NCBI GenBank assembly: GCA_028284045.1 | Contig: JANQSN010000046.1 | Location: 1 to 64,000 of the forward strand | Length of the DNA stretch: 64,000 nucleotides | Direction of reading: 5' to 3' | Source: Alphaproteobacteria bacterium | Lineage (GTDB): Bacteria; Pseudomonadota; Alphaproteobacteria; DSM-16000; Inquilinaceae | Part shown: piece after piece, positions 1 through 9,680 of the stretch | Layout of the letters: the number at the start of each line of letters is the position of its first letter | Position numbering within the stretch: position 1 is the first letter of the stretch | Notes under the pieces: model-generated | Seen by the model: only the letters and a program-made list of their open reading frames with translations | Databases searched by the model: none | What the model was told of the DNA's origin: nothing | Program-made: the position numbers and the translations under genes

Positions 1-60
1 TCGCCGCTCTTGGTCTTGAGACGGTAGTCCATGAGGAAGGGCTTGCGTTCGGCGATGCTT
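1..60 (-). pseudogene. PAS-domain-like coding remnant at window edge
   Basis: Read on the minus strand from about 59 towards 1, one frame gives SIAERKPFLMDYRLKTKSG. This has the look of the 'fxxeyRlrtkdG' stretch in a PAS_3 sensory domain. An in-frame TGA lies only about four codons upstream and there is no start codon before the stretch, so it is either the decayed end of a gene running out of the window or chance. The metK promoter overlaps it. Seen: the short similarity and the stop. Inferred: a truncated signalling protein. Confidence 0.25.
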
Positions 61-87
61 GACCGATTTCACAGGGGTTCCTAAAAC
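59..87 (+). promoter_or_regulatory. Candidate sigma70 promoter of metK
   Basis: TTGACC at 59-64 and TAAAAC at 82-87 are separated by 17 bp, a good match to the housekeeping consensus. Transcription would start near 94, leaving a leader of about 124 nt before the TTG start of metK. No known SAM riboswitch consensus is recognisable in that leader. Confidence 0.5.
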
Positions 88-217
88 CCGGCGCGAGCCC
101 GCCCGCCCGCCTTGCCGCCCGCGATCGATCGCGGTGCCGGTCCAAGGCGGGCCGCCGGCGTCCATTTCGACCCCGGCGATGATGTCGGCGTCTTAGTGCC
201 TTAAGGAACCCCCGTCT

Positions 218-1393
218 TTGCTGCGCAACACGAACGCTTACGTCTTCACCAGCGAATCCGTCGCCGAAGGCCATCCGGACAAGGTGTGCGACCGGGTTTC
301 CGACGCGGTGGTCGATCTCTTCCTGACGGCCGATCCGCAGTCGCGCGTCGCGGTGGAGACCCTGACCACCACCAACCGCATCGTCATCGCCGGCGAGGTG
401 CGCGGCCCTGCCAGCATCACCGCGGCGCGCATCGAGGAAGCGGCGCGCCACGCGGTGCGCGACATCGGCTATCAGCAGGACGGCTTTCATTGGCGCCACG
501 CCGATGTGTCGGTGCTGGTGCACACCCAGTCCGCCGATATCGCCATGGGCGTCGACGGCGGCGCCGGCAAGGATGAGGGTGCCGGCGATCAGGGCATCAT
601 GTTCGGCTATGCCTGCCGCGAGACGCCGGCCTATATGCCCGCCGCCATCCACTACGCCCACGCCATCCTGAAGAGCTTGGCCGACGCGCGCCACGGCGGC
701 GCGGCCCCGCAGCTCGGCCCCGATGCGAAGAGCCAGGTGTCGCTGCGCTATGTCGACGGCCAGCCGGTCGGTGCGACCTCCGTCGTCGTGTCCACTCAGC
801 ACGATGCCGACACCAGCATCGAGCAGGTGCGCGAGATCGTCCGCCCGCATGTCGAAGGCGTGCTGCCGACGGGCTGGATGTGCCCGGAGGCCGATTTCTA
901 CGTCAATCCCACCGGGCGCTTCGTCATCGGCGGACCGGATGGCGATTGCGGGCTGACCGGCCGCAAGATCATCGTCGACACCTATGGCGGGGCCGCCCCG
1001 CATGGCGGCGGCGCCTTCTCCGGCAAGGACCCCACCAAGGTCGACCGCTCCGCCGCCTATGTCGCCCGCTATCTGGCGAAGAATGTGGTGGCGGCCGGGC
1101 TGGCGGAACGCTGCACCATCCAGCTCAGCTACGCCATCGGCGTCGCCTGGCCGCTGTCGGTCTATATCGACACCCACGGCACCGGCCAGGTCGACGAGGA
1201 GCGGTTGTCCCAGGTGTTGCGCGATCGGGTCGATCTCAGCCCGCGCGGGATCCGCGAGCATCTCGGTCTGCACCGGCCGATCTATGCGCGCACCGCCGCC
1301 TACGGCCATTTCGGCCGGGAGCCGGAGGGCGATGGCGGCTTCTCCTGGGAGCGGCTGGACCTGGCGGACGACCTGCGCGCCGCCTTCGCTTGA
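218..1393 (+). CDS. metK: S-adenosylmethionine synthase MetK
   Basis: Makes S-adenosylmethionine from methionine and ATP in the cytosol, supplying methyl groups to methyltransferases including TrmB next door. The 391-residue product has the full family length. GHPDK sits at residues 18-22 (ATP/metal site), GAGDQG at 121-126, and the late [18 protein letters not shown] signature is intact. The start is a TTG at 218: an in-frame TAG lies at 194-196, no ATG occurs before about residue 110, and AAGGAA at 203-208 is a well-placed ribosome binding site nine bases upstream. The stop TGA (1391-1393) overlaps the TTG start of trmB, implying translational coupling. Confidence 0.97.
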   Translation: MLRNTNAYVFTSESVAEGHPDKVCDRVSDAVVDLFLTADPQSRVAVETLTTTNRIVIAGEVRGPASITAARIEEAARHAVRDIGYQQDGFHWRHADVSVLVHTQSADIAMGVDGGAGKDEGAGDQGIMFGYACRETPAYMPAAIHYAHAILKSLADARHGGAAPQLGPDAKSQVSLRYVDGQPVGATSVVVSTQHDADTSIEQVREIVRPHVEGVLPTGWMCPEADFYVNPTGRFVIGGPDGDCGLTGRKIIVDTYGGAAPHGGGAFSGKDPTKVDRSAAYVARYLAKNVVAAGLAERCTIQLSYAIGVAWPLSVYIDTHGTGQVDEERLSQVLRDRVDLSPRGIREHLGLHRPIYARTAAYGHFGREPEGDGGFSWERLDLADDLRAAFA

Positions 1394-2115
1394 GCGGCGG
1401 CCCGACCGGCGCGCCCGGGGCGCCGGCGCAAGCGCGCTTCCACGGCCGGCGCCACGGACGTCGGCTGCGGCCCGGCCGTCAACGTCTGATCGACGAACTG
1501 CTGCCGCGCCTGGCCGTACCGGCCGGGGACGGGCCGCTCGACCCGCCGGCGCTGTTCGCCCGGCCCGTCGAGGCGGTGTGGCTGGAGGTCGGCTTCGGGG
1601 CGGGCGAGCATCTCGTCTGGCAGGCGGCCCAGCACCCAGGCATCGGCCTGATCGGCTGCGAGCCGTTCGTCAACGGCGTGGCGGCGCTGTTGGCGCGGGT
1701 CGAAGCGGGCGGCGACCCGATCAGCGACCGCGTCCGTCTCTGGCCGGATGCGGCGGCGGCGCTGGTCGCGCGCCTGCCGGCGGGCTCGATCGACCGGGTC
1801 TTCGTGCTGTTCCCCGATCCCTGGCCGAAGCGCCGCCATTGGAACCGCCGCTTCATCCAGCCGGCGATGCTCGACCGCCTGGCCGAGGCGATGGCCGACG
1901 GGGCGGAACTGCGCCTCGCCACCGACGATCCGGGCCTCGCCGACTGGATGCTGTGGCAGGTCCGCGCCCACCCGGCCTTCGCCTGGACCGCGGCCGGCGC
2001 GGCGGACTGGTGCCGCCGCCCCGCCGACTGGCCACCGACCCGCTACGAGCAAAAACAGCTCGAAGGCCCGCCGGTGTTCCTCAGGTTTCGCCGAAATGCT
2101 CGATCAGGATTGTAG
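1390..2115 (+). CDS. trmB: tRNA (guanine-N7-)-methyltransferase TrmB
   Basis: Methylates N7 of G46 in the variable loop of tRNAs using SAM. The start is a TTG at 1390 whose last two bases form the metK stop (TTGA). It gives a 241-residue protein beginning [10 protein letters not shown] and then the family's [12 protein letters not shown] stretch. The Rossmann SAM site [10 protein letters not shown] lies at residues 65-74, the characteristic [15 protein letters not shown] motif follows near residue 140, and the C-terminus ends with the expected [11 protein letters not shown]. No other start fits this N-terminus. In related genomes trmB commonly precedes rimP directly; here about 1.8 kb of AT-rich accessory and intergenic DNA lies between them. 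Confidence 0.94.
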   Translation: MSGGPTGAPGAPAQARFHGRRHGRRLRPGRQRLIDELLPRLAVPAGDGPLDPPALFARPVEAVWLEVGFGAGEHLVWQAAQHPGIGLIGCEPFVNGVAALLARVEAGGDPISDRVRLWPDAAAALVARLPAGSIDRVFVLFPDPWPKRRHWNRRFIQPAMLDRLAEAMADGAELRLATDDPGLADWMLWQVRAHPAFAWTAAGAADWCRRPADWPPTRYEQKQLEGPPVFLRFRRNARSGL

Positions 2116-2144
2116 ACAATTAGATTCCATTTTATTTGAATGTA

Positions 2145-2768
2145 TCAGATAGAGGAGTTTCCTTGATAATCTAATCCATCATCGGTCAGCTGAGCTTGTA
2201 ACAAGGAAGCTAAATAATCTTCCATTTCGTTGAAATTCAGATGCCCATTATCCCAGGCTCGGTCCGCAGATTTCAACGCAGCTTCATACTCATCGCGGTT
2301 TTCTTTTATCCGTTCTGGGATGATCTTTCGACCAGGTAGCAAGTTTTCGGATCGAACGCAAAGTAAGAAATAACATGCGGCACGTGCCGTCCGACCATTC
2401 CCTTCTATGAAAGGATGAATCCAATTCAGGCGCCAAAGGCCATAGGCTGCTAATTCAGTAGGTGACCAGATATACCAATTCTCCTGGATTGTTGAAATGC
2501 AACGATCCATCCAATCATCAACATCATTAAAGTGTGGCGGAATATGCGAGCCTACATACACAGGTTCTCTTCGGAATCGGCCACCAAACTGAGATATATT
2601 AGCAACAGCAACATGATTCAGCGCCCAAAGAAGATATTTATCGAAAGATACAGGCCCCTTCTCGAGGCCAATTTCAATGCAGTTGGTAAGGAGTTCATAC
2701 TGCCTGTTCAGGTTTTGTTCTTGAATACGATCAAAAAGCTCAGAATTTTCTTCTCTTAGCACGAACAT
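2145..2768 (-). CDS. Fic/DOC family protein (putative AMPylating toxin)
   Basis: Fic enzymes transfer AMP or other phosphate-containing groups to target proteins. The 207-residue protein carries the catalytic loop HPFIEGNGRTAR at residues 118-129, with the catalytic His118, the phosphate-binding GNGR and the following arginine all present. The upstream GGRFRREPVYVG stretch (about 62-73) fits the target-docking flap. No clear (S/T)xxxE(G/N) inhibitory helix is visible in the protein itself, which suggests regulation by the separate small protein encoded 25 bp upstream. Base composition is near 40% GC, far below the flanking genes, so recent horizontal transfer is likely. The target is unknown. 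Confidence 0.88.
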   Translation of the reverse strand: MFVLREENSELFDRIQEQNLNRQYELLTNCIEIGLEKGPVSFDKYLLWALNHVAVANISQFGGRFRREPVYVGSHIPPHFNDVDDWMDRCISTIQENWYIWSPTELAAYGLWRLNWIHPFIEGNGRTARAACYFLLCVRSENLLPGRKIIPERIKENRDEYEAALKSADRAWDNGHLNFNEMEDYLASLLQAQLTDDGLDYQGNSSI

Positions 2769-2793
2769 GAAATCAACTCTCCGTACAAACTTT

Positions 2794-3009
2794 TCATTCT
2801 TGAGGATGTTTTACTCTGACATGATCAACAGATCGGCGCGCGGATTCTTTTGTTATCCTTGATCCTCTAGGTGCGTTCCCATAGACAAAGCTTGCACGTT
2901 GTTCGCGCAGTTGATCTTCAGTCAGCACGATCTTCTTCGCGTCATCCAACAATCGGCGCAGTTCCGGTCGATCCGGGGCTCGTGTGAGCGCCATCTTGCG
3001 TTCTGCCAT
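2794..3009 (-). CDS. Small antitoxin-like partner of Fic
   Basis: A 71-residue basic protein starting at ATG 3009-3007 behind a GGGGGA Shine-Dalgarno. It lies 25 bp upstream of the Fic gene on the same strand. In class I Fic modules a small antitoxin supplies an inhibitory helix with (S/T)xxxE(G/N). Here the central stretch QRASFVYGN gives S-x-x-x-G-N, so the usual glutamate is replaced by glycine. The C-terminal part (RITKESARRSV) looks helical. Gene order, size and spacing support an antitoxin role; the motif match is imperfect, so inhibition of Fic is inferred. Confidence 0.6.
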   Translation of the reverse strand: MAERKMALTRAPDRPELRRLLDDAKKIVLTEDQLREQRASFVYGNAPRGSRITKESARRSVDHVRVKHPQE

Positions 3010-3115
3010 AAGTTCCCCCGCTCGCGAGCACGCGACAACGAGCCACGAAGTTCGAATCGACCAGATTGTCGCTAGTGGTGCGCCTTATGGCAATGCGTCC
3101 CGTAGCCGGCTGCGC

Positions 3116-3547
3116 CTATCCTGTGGCGCGAATGAGGTCGGCCCATTGGTCGATCGAGGCCGCGAAGTCGTTGTCGGAGAAGCCGTCCAGATAGGCCCGG
3201 CCGGCGTCGGACAGGGCGACGATCCGGTAGGCGACGCGCACCCGGGTGCGGTGCGGCCCGTCGGCCCGGCACGCGACGTCGACGAAGGCGACGCGCGCGC
3301 CCGGCGTCAGCCGCAGATAGCGCGCGCGGGCGTCTTCGGGCTGCCAGGCGAGGCAGGTCCAATAGGTGGTCTCGCCGTCGGCCTGGGTCGTGAAGACCAT
3401 GCCCTCGACCGTCTCGCCGGTCGCCGGCTCGATATAGGACGGCCGCCAGCCGGGCACCCACGCCTCCTCGCCCTTCGGCGTGAACAGCGGGAATGCCTCG
3501 GCCACCGGGCGATCCACCAGGATCTCGTGGGCATAGCTGCGCTGCAT
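3116..3547 (-). CDS. START/SRPBCC-like ligand-binding protein
   Basis: Predicted 143-residue cytosolic protein of the helix-grip SRPBCC type, whose members bind hydrophobic ligands or lipids. Family-like features are the N-terminal beta strand HEILVDRPVAEAFPLFTP, a central GMVFTTQADGETTYWTC strand pair and a long C-terminal helix (DNDFAASIDQWADLI). The ATG at 3547-3545 is preferred because GGAAGAG lies four to five bases upstream; a longer frame starting at 3583 lacks a better site. It is transcribed away from rimP. The ligand cannot be deduced. Confidence 0.72.
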   Translation of the reverse strand: MQRSYAHEILVDRPVAEAFPLFTPKGEEAWVPGWRPSYIEPATGETVEGMVFTTQADGETTYWTCLAWQPEDARARYLRLTPGARVAFVDVACRADGPHRTRVRVAYRIVALSDAGRAYLDGFSDNDFAASIDQWADLIRATG

Positions 3548-3626
3548 GGATCTCTTCCGCTTCCCAGCGCCGTCGACGACCACGATAAAACGATAGCGTA
3601 GGACGCACCGAACCGGTGATGCTTGC

Positions 3627-3654
3627 TTGCATCACGTCGGCAAACGGCTATATT
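3627..3654 (+). promoter_or_regulatory. Candidate promoter of the rimP-nusA-infB operon
   Basis: TTGCAT at 3627-3632 and TATATT at 3649-3654 are spaced by 16 bp. The predicted start near 3661 places a leader of about 245 nt before rimP, containing the terminator hairpin at 3716-3740. Confidence 0.45.
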
Positions 3655-3660
3655 TGCGAT

Positions 3661-3905
3661 CGTCACTCCAGATGCTGGGGTCGATTGACGGACTGGTGAT
3701 GCCTGGCGCAATCGGGGTGGGCCTTCGGCCCGCCTTTTTTGTTTGCGCGGCCGACCATGTCCGCCGTCGCGGGTGGGGGCAGATCCGCCGTCCGGCATCG
3801 GGGGGCCAAGGGGGCAGGACAAGAACGGCAACAGCCGGCGGGTCCGGCGCCGGGCGGGGGCGAGCGCGCTTCGCCGGCGCCGACGGACCGCCGCACGGAC
3901 GGATC
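3661..3905 (+). promoter_or_regulatory. rimP leader region with attenuator
   Basis: The gene-free stretch 3548-3905 is over 300 bases and holds the rimP promoter and a leader interrupted by a strong intrinsic terminator. An attenuator-bearing 'rimP leader' is a known RNA element upstream of rimP in alphaproteobacteria; this arrangement fits it. The 165 bases between the terminator and the GTG of rimP show no ORF in the rimP frame with a good start, and nothing else recognisable. Identity with the Rfam family is inferred from position and layout, not from an alignment. Confidence 0.5.
3716..3740 (+). terminator. Intrinsic terminator/attenuator in rimP leader
   Basis: GGTGGGCC and GGCCCGCC pair around a TTC loop (3716-3734) and are followed at once by six Ts (3735-3740). 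This is the best intrinsic terminator in the window. It lies between the promoter and rimP, so it should act on the operon itself. Confidence 0.8.
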
Positions 3906-4424
3906 GTGGATAGGGCCGACGCGCTGCAGCGCCTGATTGAACCGACGTTGGAGGCCCTGGGCTTCGAGGTCGTGCGCGTCCTGGTCATGGGCCAGCAGCG
4001 CACCACCGTCCAGGTGATGATCGAGCGCGCCGACCGCACGGTCCTGACGGTCGAGCATTGCGCCGAGGCGAGCCGGGTTCTGTCGGCGGTCCTGGACGTC
4101 GAAGATCCGATCCAGGGTGCCTACACGCTGGAAGTGTCGTCGCCGGGCATCGACCGGCCGCTGACGCGGCTGGCGGATTTCGAGCGGTTCGCCGGCCATC
4201 TGGCGCGTGTCGAGACCGTCCGCCCGGTCGACGGCCGCCGCCGGTTCAAGGGCCGCCTGGCCGGCGTCGACGGCGAGGCGGTCCGGCTGGAGTTGAGCGA
4301 GCCTGTGGCCAACGGCTCGGCCGAAGACGGCGCAGCGGCGGTCGCCGTGCCGTTCGCCGAGATCCAGCGGGCCAAGCTGGTCTTGACCGACGAGCTGATC
4401 GCCGCGTCCGGCGGGGTCGGCTGA
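3906..4424 (+). CDS. rimP: Ribosome maturation factor RimP
   Basis: Acts in the cytosol in late maturation of the 30S ribosomal subunit. The product from GTG 3906 is 172 residues, starting VDRADALQRLIEPTLEALGF, as RimP proteins do. The central VSSPGIDRPL motif (around residues 79-88) is diagnostic. The frame is open further upstream, but that part is low-complexity basic sequence and overlaps the leader. GGACGGA lies just before the GTG. First gene of a long operon with nusA 49 bp downstream. The C-terminal end (EDGAAAVAVPFAEIQRAKLVLTDE) carries the SH3-like strand. Confidence 0.93.
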   Translation: MDRADALQRLIEPTLEALGFEVVRVLVMGQQRTTVQVMIERADRTVLTVEHCAEASRVLSAVLDVEDPIQGAYTLEVSSPGIDRPLTRLADFERFAGHLARVETVRPVDGRRRFKGRLAGVDGEAVRLELSEPVANGSAEDGAAAVAVPFAEIQRAKLVLTDELIAASGGVG

Positions 4425-4473
4425 GCCGGCCGAGGCGCGGCACCGAGATTAAGAGCACGGGTGAGGTCTATCG

Positions 4474-6144
4474 ATGGACGGACAGCAACTTCTGTTGGCG
4501 GCGGAGAGCGCCGCGCGAGAGAAGAATATCGAGCGCGACGAGGTGCTGATGGCCATGGAGCAGGCCATCCAGAAGGCCGGCCGCTCGAAATACGGCCTCG
4601 ACCGGGACATCCGGGCGCTGATCGACCGGCGCACCGGCGACATCCATCTGTCGCGCTACCGCGAGGTGGTGGAAGAGGTGGAGAACGAGGCGACGGAGAT
4701 CACCCTCGACCACGCCCGCACCATCAAGGCCGATGCGGAGATCGGCGAGTTCCTGGTCGACCCGCTGCCGCCGATCGATTTCGGCCGCATCGCCGCCCAG
4801 ACCGCCAAGCAGGTCATCGTCCAGAAGGTCCGCGAGGCCGAACGCCGCCGCCAGTACGAGGAGTACAAGGACCGCGTCGCGGAGATCGTCAACGGCCTGG
4901 TCAAGCGGGTGGAGTACGGCAACGTCACGGTCGATCTCGGCCGGGCGGAAGGCATCATCCGGCGCGACGAGCTGCTGCCGCGCGAGCATTTCAAGGTCGG
5001 TGACCGCGTACGCGCCTTCATCTACGACGTCCGCGAGGAGCCGAGGGGACCGCAGATCTTCCTGTCGCGCAGCCATCCGCAGTTCATGGCCAAGCTGTTC
5101 ACCATGGAGGTGCCGGAGATCTATGACGGCATCATCGAGATCAAGGCGGTCGCCCGCGACCCGGGCAGCCGGGCCAAGATCGCGGTGATCAGCAACGATG
5201 CCTCCATCGATCCCGTCGGCGCCTGCGTCGGCATGCGCGGCAGCCGCGTGCAGGCGGTGGTCGGCGAGCTGCAGGGCGAGAAGATCGACATCATCCCCTG
5301 GTCGGCGGAGCCGGCGACCTTCATCGTCAACGCGCTCGCCCCGGCGGAGGTCACCAAGGTGGTGCTGGACGACGAGCAGCGCCGCATCGAGGTGGTGGTG
5401 CCCGACGAGCAGCTTTCGCTGGCCATCGGCCGGCGCGGGCAGAATGTCCGCCTCGCCTCCATGCTGACCGGCTGGGACATCGATATCCTGACCGAGGCGG
5501 AGGAGAGCGAGCGCCGCACCCAGGACATGCGCCAGCGCAGCGAGATGTTCATGGACGCGCTGGACGTCGACGACGTCATCGCCAACCTGCTGGTGGTGGA
5601 AGGTTTCGGCCAGGTCGACGAGATCGCCTTCGTCGAGCTGGAGGAGCTGGCCGACATCGAAGGCTTCGACGAGGATATCGCCGGCGAGCTGCAGCGCCGC
5701 GCCCTGGTCTTCGTGGAGGAGCGCGACCGCGCGGCCGGCGACCGCTACCGCTCGCTCGGCGGCACGGAGGAGCTGGCGGCGGTGGACGGCTTGACCCCGG
5801 CGATGCTGGTGGCATTGGCCGAGGCTGATGTGAAAACCCTGGACGACTTCGCGGACCTGGCGAGCGACGAGCTGCTGGAGATCGTCGGCGGCGCGGCGCT
5901 GTCGCTGGAAGAGGCCAATGAGATGATCATGGCGGCCCGCGCCCACTGGTTCGAGGACGACGAGGCGCCCGCCGACGACGCGACCGCCGACGACGCGACC
6001 GCCGACGACGCGGCCGAGGACGCAAGCGCCGAGGACGCAAGCGCCGAAGACGCAAGCGCCGAAGACGCAGACGACGCCGGTAGCGCGGGCGATAGCGGCG
6101 ACGCGGGCGATGATGATCCGGTCGCTGCCGCCGGCAGCGCCTGA
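4474..6144 (+). CDS. nusA: Transcription termination/antitermination factor NusA
   Basis: Binds RNA polymerase and nascent RNA, controlling pausing, termination and antitermination. The 556-residue protein has the N-terminal RNAP-binding domain (to about 130), an S1 domain ([20 protein letters not shown] region), two KH domains including [13 protein letters not shown] and [14 protein letters not shown], and a C-terminal helix-hairpin-helix part ([19 protein letters not shown]). The last 50 or so residues form an acidic tail built from 5-residue repeats. The start ATG 4474 gives the usual [18 protein letters not shown]-terminus. It overlaps the next gene's start. Confidence 0.97.
   Translation: MDGQQLLLAAESAAREKNIERDEVLMAMEQAIQKAGRSKYGLDRDIRALIDRRTGDIHLSRYREVVEEVENEATEITLDHARTIKADAEIGEFLVDPLPPIDFGRIAAQTAKQVIVQKVREAERRRQYEEYKDRVAEIVNGLVKRVEYGNVTVDLGRAEGIIRRDELLPREHFKVGDRVRAFIYDVREEPRGPQIFLSRSHPQFMAKLFTMEVPEIYDGIIEIKAVARDPGSRAKIAVISNDASIDPVGACVGMRGSRVQAVVGELQGEKIDIIPWSAEPATFIVNALAPAEVTKVVLDDEQRRIEVVVPDEQLSLAIGRRGQNVRLASMLTGWDIDILTEAEESERRTQDMRQRSEMFMDALDVDDVIANLLVVEGFGQVDEIAFVELEELADIEGFDEDIAGELQRRALVFVEERDRAAGDRYRSLGGTEELAAVDGLTPAMLVALAEADVKTLDDFADLASDELLEIVGGAALSLEEANEMIMAARAHWFEDDEAPADDATADDATADDAAEDASAEDASAEDASAEDADDAGSAGDSGDAGDDDPVAAAGSA
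5971..6075 (+). repeat. Tandem 15-bp repeats encoding the NusA acidic tail
   Basis: Seven consecutive 15-bp units: three of the type GCCGACGACGCGACC (5971-6015), then three close copies of GAGGACGCAAGCGCC (6016-6060) and a diverged one (6061-6075). They encode [30 protein letters not shown] and EDADD. In-frame repeat units like these can vary in number by slippage without shifting the frame. Confidence 0.9.
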
Positions 6145-6814
6145 TGCGGCGCGCGGCGGCGGCGGGGACGGCGCGGTGGGCGGCGAACCAGCCCGGCGGG
6201 GACCGGTCCGGCGCTGTCTCGGCGACGGTGGGTCGGCGGCCAAGGCGCGCCTGATCCGCTTCGTCGTCGGACCGGATGGAGAGTTGGTGCCCGATCTCGC
6301 GGCGCGGTTGCCGGGGCGCGGGTTCTATGTCTCGGCCGACCGGGCGCGGCTGGACCGGGCGGTTCGCCGCGGCGGCTTTGGCCGGATCGCCGGCCGGCGC
6401 GGCCTCGGGCCGCTCAGGGTCGGCGCCGATCTGGCCGACCGGGTGGAGCGGTTGCTGGCCGACCGGCTGGTCGATCTGATCGGCCTGGCCAACCGAGCGG
6501 GCCAGGCGGTCGCGGGCCGGGAGAAGGTGGCAGCCTGGCTGCGCGACGGGCGCGCCGTGCTGCTGTTGCAGGCGCGCGACGGCGCGCCGGGGGGGCGTGC
6601 CCGGCTGGCCGCGCTGGCCGGCGCGCTGCCGGTGATCGCGGTGGCCGGCAGCGACGAGCTGGCGCGCGCCTTCGGGCGCCCGGCGGCCGTGGTAGAGGTG
6701 GCGGTGGCGCGGGGCGGTCTCGCCCAGCGCATTGAGGCCGAGGCGAACCGGCTCGCCGGGTTTCGCCCGGTGGTGGAGAACGAACAGGAACCAAGCCGTC
6801 CGGGCGGGGGTTGA
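6110..6814 (+). CDS. YlxR-like RNA-binding protein with L7Ae-type C-terminal domain
   Basis: Lies in the usual place between nusA and infB. Residues about 28-105 match the YlxR/DUF448 fold ([30 protein letters not shown] split over the region). The C-terminal half begins [18 protein letters not shown], typical of the L7Ae/YlxQ kink-turn RNA-binding family. In Gram-positive bacteria these are two genes; the fused form occurs in alphaproteobacteria. ATG 6110 overlaps nusA by 35 bp. ATG 6113 or GTG 6176 are possible alternatives, and the first 25 residues are low-complexity. Role in ribosome or RNA metabolism is inferred. Confidence 0.85.
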   Translation: MMIRSLPPAAPDAARGGGGDGAVGGEPARRGPVRRCLGDGGSAAKARLIRFVVGPDGELVPDLAARLPGRGFYVSADRARLDRAVRRGGFGRIAGRRGLGPLRVGADLADRVERLLADRLVDLIGLANRAGQAVAGREKVAAWLRDGRAVLLLQARDGAPGGRARLAALAGALPVIAVAGSDELARAFGRPAAVVEVAVARGGLAQRIEAEANRLAGFRPVVENEQEPSRPGGG

Positions 6815-6906
6815 CGACGCTTGGAGCCCCTAGGACGATATGGACCCACTGCCCTTGCGGCGCCGTCGTGCGCCGGTCTGTCGGTCCGGAAAGATCAAGA
6901 GCCGAG

Positions 6907-9579
6907 ATGAGTGACAGCGAGACCAAGACCGACACGAACGAGCGCGAGCCGGCGAAGAAGACGCTGAGCCTGGGCAGCCGTGGCAAGTCGACGCTGACCC
7001 GCCATGCCGGCGACGCCAATCAGGTGCGCCAGAGCTTCAGCCATGGGCGCTCCAAGACCGTTCAGGTCGAGGTCAAGCGCAAGCGGGCGGTCGAACGCTC
7101 CCCGGCGGAAGGCGACGGGCCGCGCCGCGACGGGACCGGCCGCGGCCGCGGGCGGACCCTGACCAATGCGGAGCGGGAGGCCCGCGACCGCGCCCTCCAG
7201 TCCGCCCGCGAGGATGAGGCGCGGCGCCCTGCCGATGAGCTAATGCTCGACGGCGAGCCGATGGAGGCCGCCGCACCGGCGCCGACCGCGGACGCCGCCG
7301 ATGCCGCCGGGTCCGCCCCGGCCGTGGAGGCCGTGCCGGAGCCGGTGGCGCCGGAACCGCTGGATCCGGAGGCGTTGCGCGCCCGCGAGGTCGCCGAGCT
7401 GCAGACCATCGAGGCGGCAGAGCGCGCCCGGGCGGAGCAGGAGACCAAGCGCCTGGAGGAGGCCGAGCGCCAGCGCGCCGCCGACCGCGCCCGCGCGCCT
7501 CAGGACGACGAGACCCGCCGGCGCGAGGTCGCCGACCGCGCCGGCAGTGCCGCCGCCGCCAAGATCGCCGGCCTCGACCTGCCGGAAGAGGAGGACAGCG
7601 CGGCGCGCCGCGCGCGCCCGGGCGGCGCCAAGCGCCCGCCGCCGGCGCCCAGCCGGGCCGGCCGTGGTGCTGGCGCGCGCCGGCGCACCGGTGCCAAGAT
7701 GACGGTTGCCCAGGCGCTGTCGTCGGACGAGGGCGAGCGCACCCGCAGCCTGGCCTCGGTCCGCCGGGCGCGCGAGCGGGCGCGCCACGCCGATGCCGGG
7801 CGCGACCAGGAGAAGGTCGTCCGCGACGTCATCGTGCCGGAGACCATCACCGTCCAGGAACTGGCCAACCGCATGGCCGAACGCGGCGGCGACGTGGTCA
7901 AGACGCTGTTCCGCATGGGCGTGATGGTGACCATCAACCAGACCATCGACGCCGACACGGCGGAGCTGGTGGTCACCGAGATGGGCCACCGCATCCGCCG
8001 CGTCTCCGACGCCGATGTCGAGATCGGCATGCATGGCGAGGACGACACCGAGGCCGACAAGCAGCCGCGCCCGCCGGTGGTCACCGTCATGGGCCATGTC
8101 GACCACGGCAAGACCTCGCTGCTCGACGCGCTGCGTTCCACCGACGTCGTCAGCCGCGAGGCCGGCGGCATCACCCAGCATATCGGCGCCTATCAGGTGA
8201 CGCTGGACAGCGGGCAGAAGATCACCTTCATCGACACGCCGGGCCACGCGGCGTTCACCTCGATGCGCGCGCGCGGCGCCAACACCACCGACATCGTCAT
8301 CCTGGTGGTCGCGGCGAATGACGGCGTGATGCCGCAGACGGTCGAGGCGATCCGCCACGCCCGGGCCGCCAATGTGCCGATCGTCGTCGCCATCAACAAA
8401 TGCGACCTGCCCGACGCCGACCCAGACCGGGTGCGCGCCGACCTCTTGCAGCACGAGATCGTGGTGGAGAGCATGGGCGGCGAGGTCCAGGCCATCGAGG
8501 TCTCCGCGAAGAGCCGCGAGGGGCTGGAGACGCTCGCCGAAGCGGTCCTGCTGCAGGCGGAGCTGTTGGAGCTGAAGGCCAATCCCGACCGCGCCGCGGA
8601 GGGCGTCGTCATCGAGGCGAAGCTGGAGCGTGGCCGCGGCTCGGTCGCCACCGTGCTGGTCCAGCGCGGCACGCTGAAGGTCGGCGAGATCTTCGTGGCG
8701 GGCAGCGAATGGGGCCGCGTGCGGGCACTGGCCAACGACCGCGCCGAGCCGATCGAAGCCGCCGGGCCGGCGGAGCCGGTGGAGGTCCTGGGCCTCAACG
8801 GCGTGCCGCTGGCGGGCGACGACTTCGTGGTCGTCGACAACGAAGGCCGGGCGCGCGAGATCACCGATTTCCGCAACCGCAAGAAGCGCGAGGCCCAACA
8901 GGTCGCCAACGCCCGCGGCACGCTGGAGCAGATGTTCGACCGCATCCAGAGCGGCGAGGCCAAGCAGCTCCCCTTGTTGATCAAGGGCGACGTGCAGGGC
9001 TCGGTGGAGGCGATCGCCCAGAGCCTGACCAAGCTCGCCGAAGACAATGCCGAGGTCGAGGTGCGGGTGCTGCACAGCGCCGTCGGCGGCATCAACGAGA
9101 GCGACATCACCCTGGCGACCGCCTCGGACGCCCTGATCGTCGGTTTCAACGTGCGCGCCAATCCCCAGGCGCGGGAACTGGCGCGGCGCGACGGCACCGA
9201 TATCCGCTACTACAGCGTGATCTACGACGTCATCGACGATGTCCGCCAGATGCTGACTGGCCTGTTGGCGCCGAGCCTGCGCGAGACCTTCCTGGGCAAT
9301 GCCGAGATTCGCGAGGTCTTCAACATCTCGCGCACCGGCAAGGTGGCCGGCTGCTACGTCACCGACGGGCTGGTGCGCCGCGGCGCCTCGGTCCGGCTGT
9401 TGCGCGACAATGTCGTTATCCATGAGGGCAAGCTGAAGACGCTGCGCCGCTTCAAGGATGAGGTGCGCGAGGTCACGCATAGCTATGAATGCGGCATGGC
9501 CTTCGAGAACTACGACGACATCAAGGTCGGCGACGTGATCGAAGCCTTCGAGATGCAGGAGGTTGCCCGCGAGCTGTAG
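6907..9579 (+). CDS. infB: Translation initiation factor IF-2
   Basis: GTPase that places initiator tRNA on the 30S subunit. ATG 6907 gives an 890-residue protein with the alphaproteobacterial N-terminus ([16 protein letters not shown]), a long charged Ala/Arg/Glu linker to about residue 290, an IF2_N module near 320, and the G domain with G1 [12 protein letters not shown]3 DTPGHAAF and G4 NKCD. Domains II-IV follow and the C-terminus ends with the fMet-tRNA-binding part ([17 protein letters not shown]). The frame is open upstream of 6907, but MSDSETKTD preceded by an AAGAG-containing site is the normal start. Confidence 0.97.
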   Translation: MSDSETKTDTNEREPAKKTLSLGSRGKSTLTRHAGDANQVRQSFSHGRSKTVQVEVKRKRAVERSPAEGDGPRRDGTGRGRGRTLTNAEREARDRALQSAREDEARRPADELMLDGEPMEAAAPAPTADAADAAGSAPAVEAVPEPVAPEPLDPEALRAREVAELQTIEAAERARAEQETKRLEEAERQRAADRARAPQDDETRRREVADRAGSAAAAKIAGLDLPEEEDSAARRARPGGAKRPPPAPSRAGRGAGARRRTGAKMTVAQALSSDEGERTRSLASVRRARERARHADAGRDQEKVVRDVIVPETITVQELANRMAERGGDVVKTLFRMGVMVTINQTIDADTAELVVTEMGHRIRRVSDADVEIGMHGEDDTEADKQPRPPVVTVMGHVDHGKTSLLDALRSTDVVSREAGGITQHIGAYQVTLDSGQKITFIDTPGHAAFTSMRARGANTTDIVILVVAANDGVMPQTVEAIRHARAANVPIVVAINKCDLPDADPDRVRADLLQHEIVVESMGGEVQAIEVSAKSREGLETLAEAVLLQAELLELKANPDRAAEGVVIEAKLERGRGSVATVLVQRGTLKVGEIFVAGSEWGRVRALANDRAEPIEAAGPAEPVEVLGLNGVPLAGDDFVVVDNEGRAREITDFRNRKKREAQQVANARGTLEQMFDRIQSGEAKQLPLLIKGDVQGSVEAIAQSLTKLAEDNAEVEVRVLHSAVGGINESDITLATASDALIVGFNVRANPQARELARRDGTDIRYYSVIYDVIDDVRQMLTGLLAPSLRETFLGNAEIREVFNISRTGKVAGCYVTDGLVRRGASVRLLRDNVVIHEGKLKTLRRFKDEVREVTHSYECGMAFENYDDIKVGDVIEAFEMQEVAREL

Positions 9580-9680
9580 CCGCCCGGAGGACCTGGCGGC
9601 CGCCCACGCCCCTTGAGGCCGCGGCGGTCGTCCGCCCTCCGGCCGCCCGCTCGCCGGCCGACGCGACCCGAGATTCAGAG

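Noticed and set aside
88-217. SAM riboswitch upstream of metK
   Set aside because: GGGGTTCCT (74-82) is complementary to AGGAACCCC at the ribosome site (204-212), which looks like a sequestering pseudoknot. However, the first arm overlaps the -10 box of the best promoter and would not be in the transcript, and no SAM-II, SAM-V or SAM/SAH consensus is seen.
3010-3115. Possible tRNA fragment (GTTCGAATC at about 3051)
   Set aside because: The T-loop-like string is there, but the T-stem does not pair and no anticodon arm or acceptor stem could be formed on either strand.
4468-6243. 591-codon open frame antisense to nusA
   Set aside because: Low-complexity His/Arg/Asp-rich translation with no domain. 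It arises from codon bias of the opposite strand, where NusA is fully recognisable.
7240-9480. 746-codon open frame antisense to infB
   Set aside because: Same codon-bias artefact; the plus strand encodes complete IF-2.
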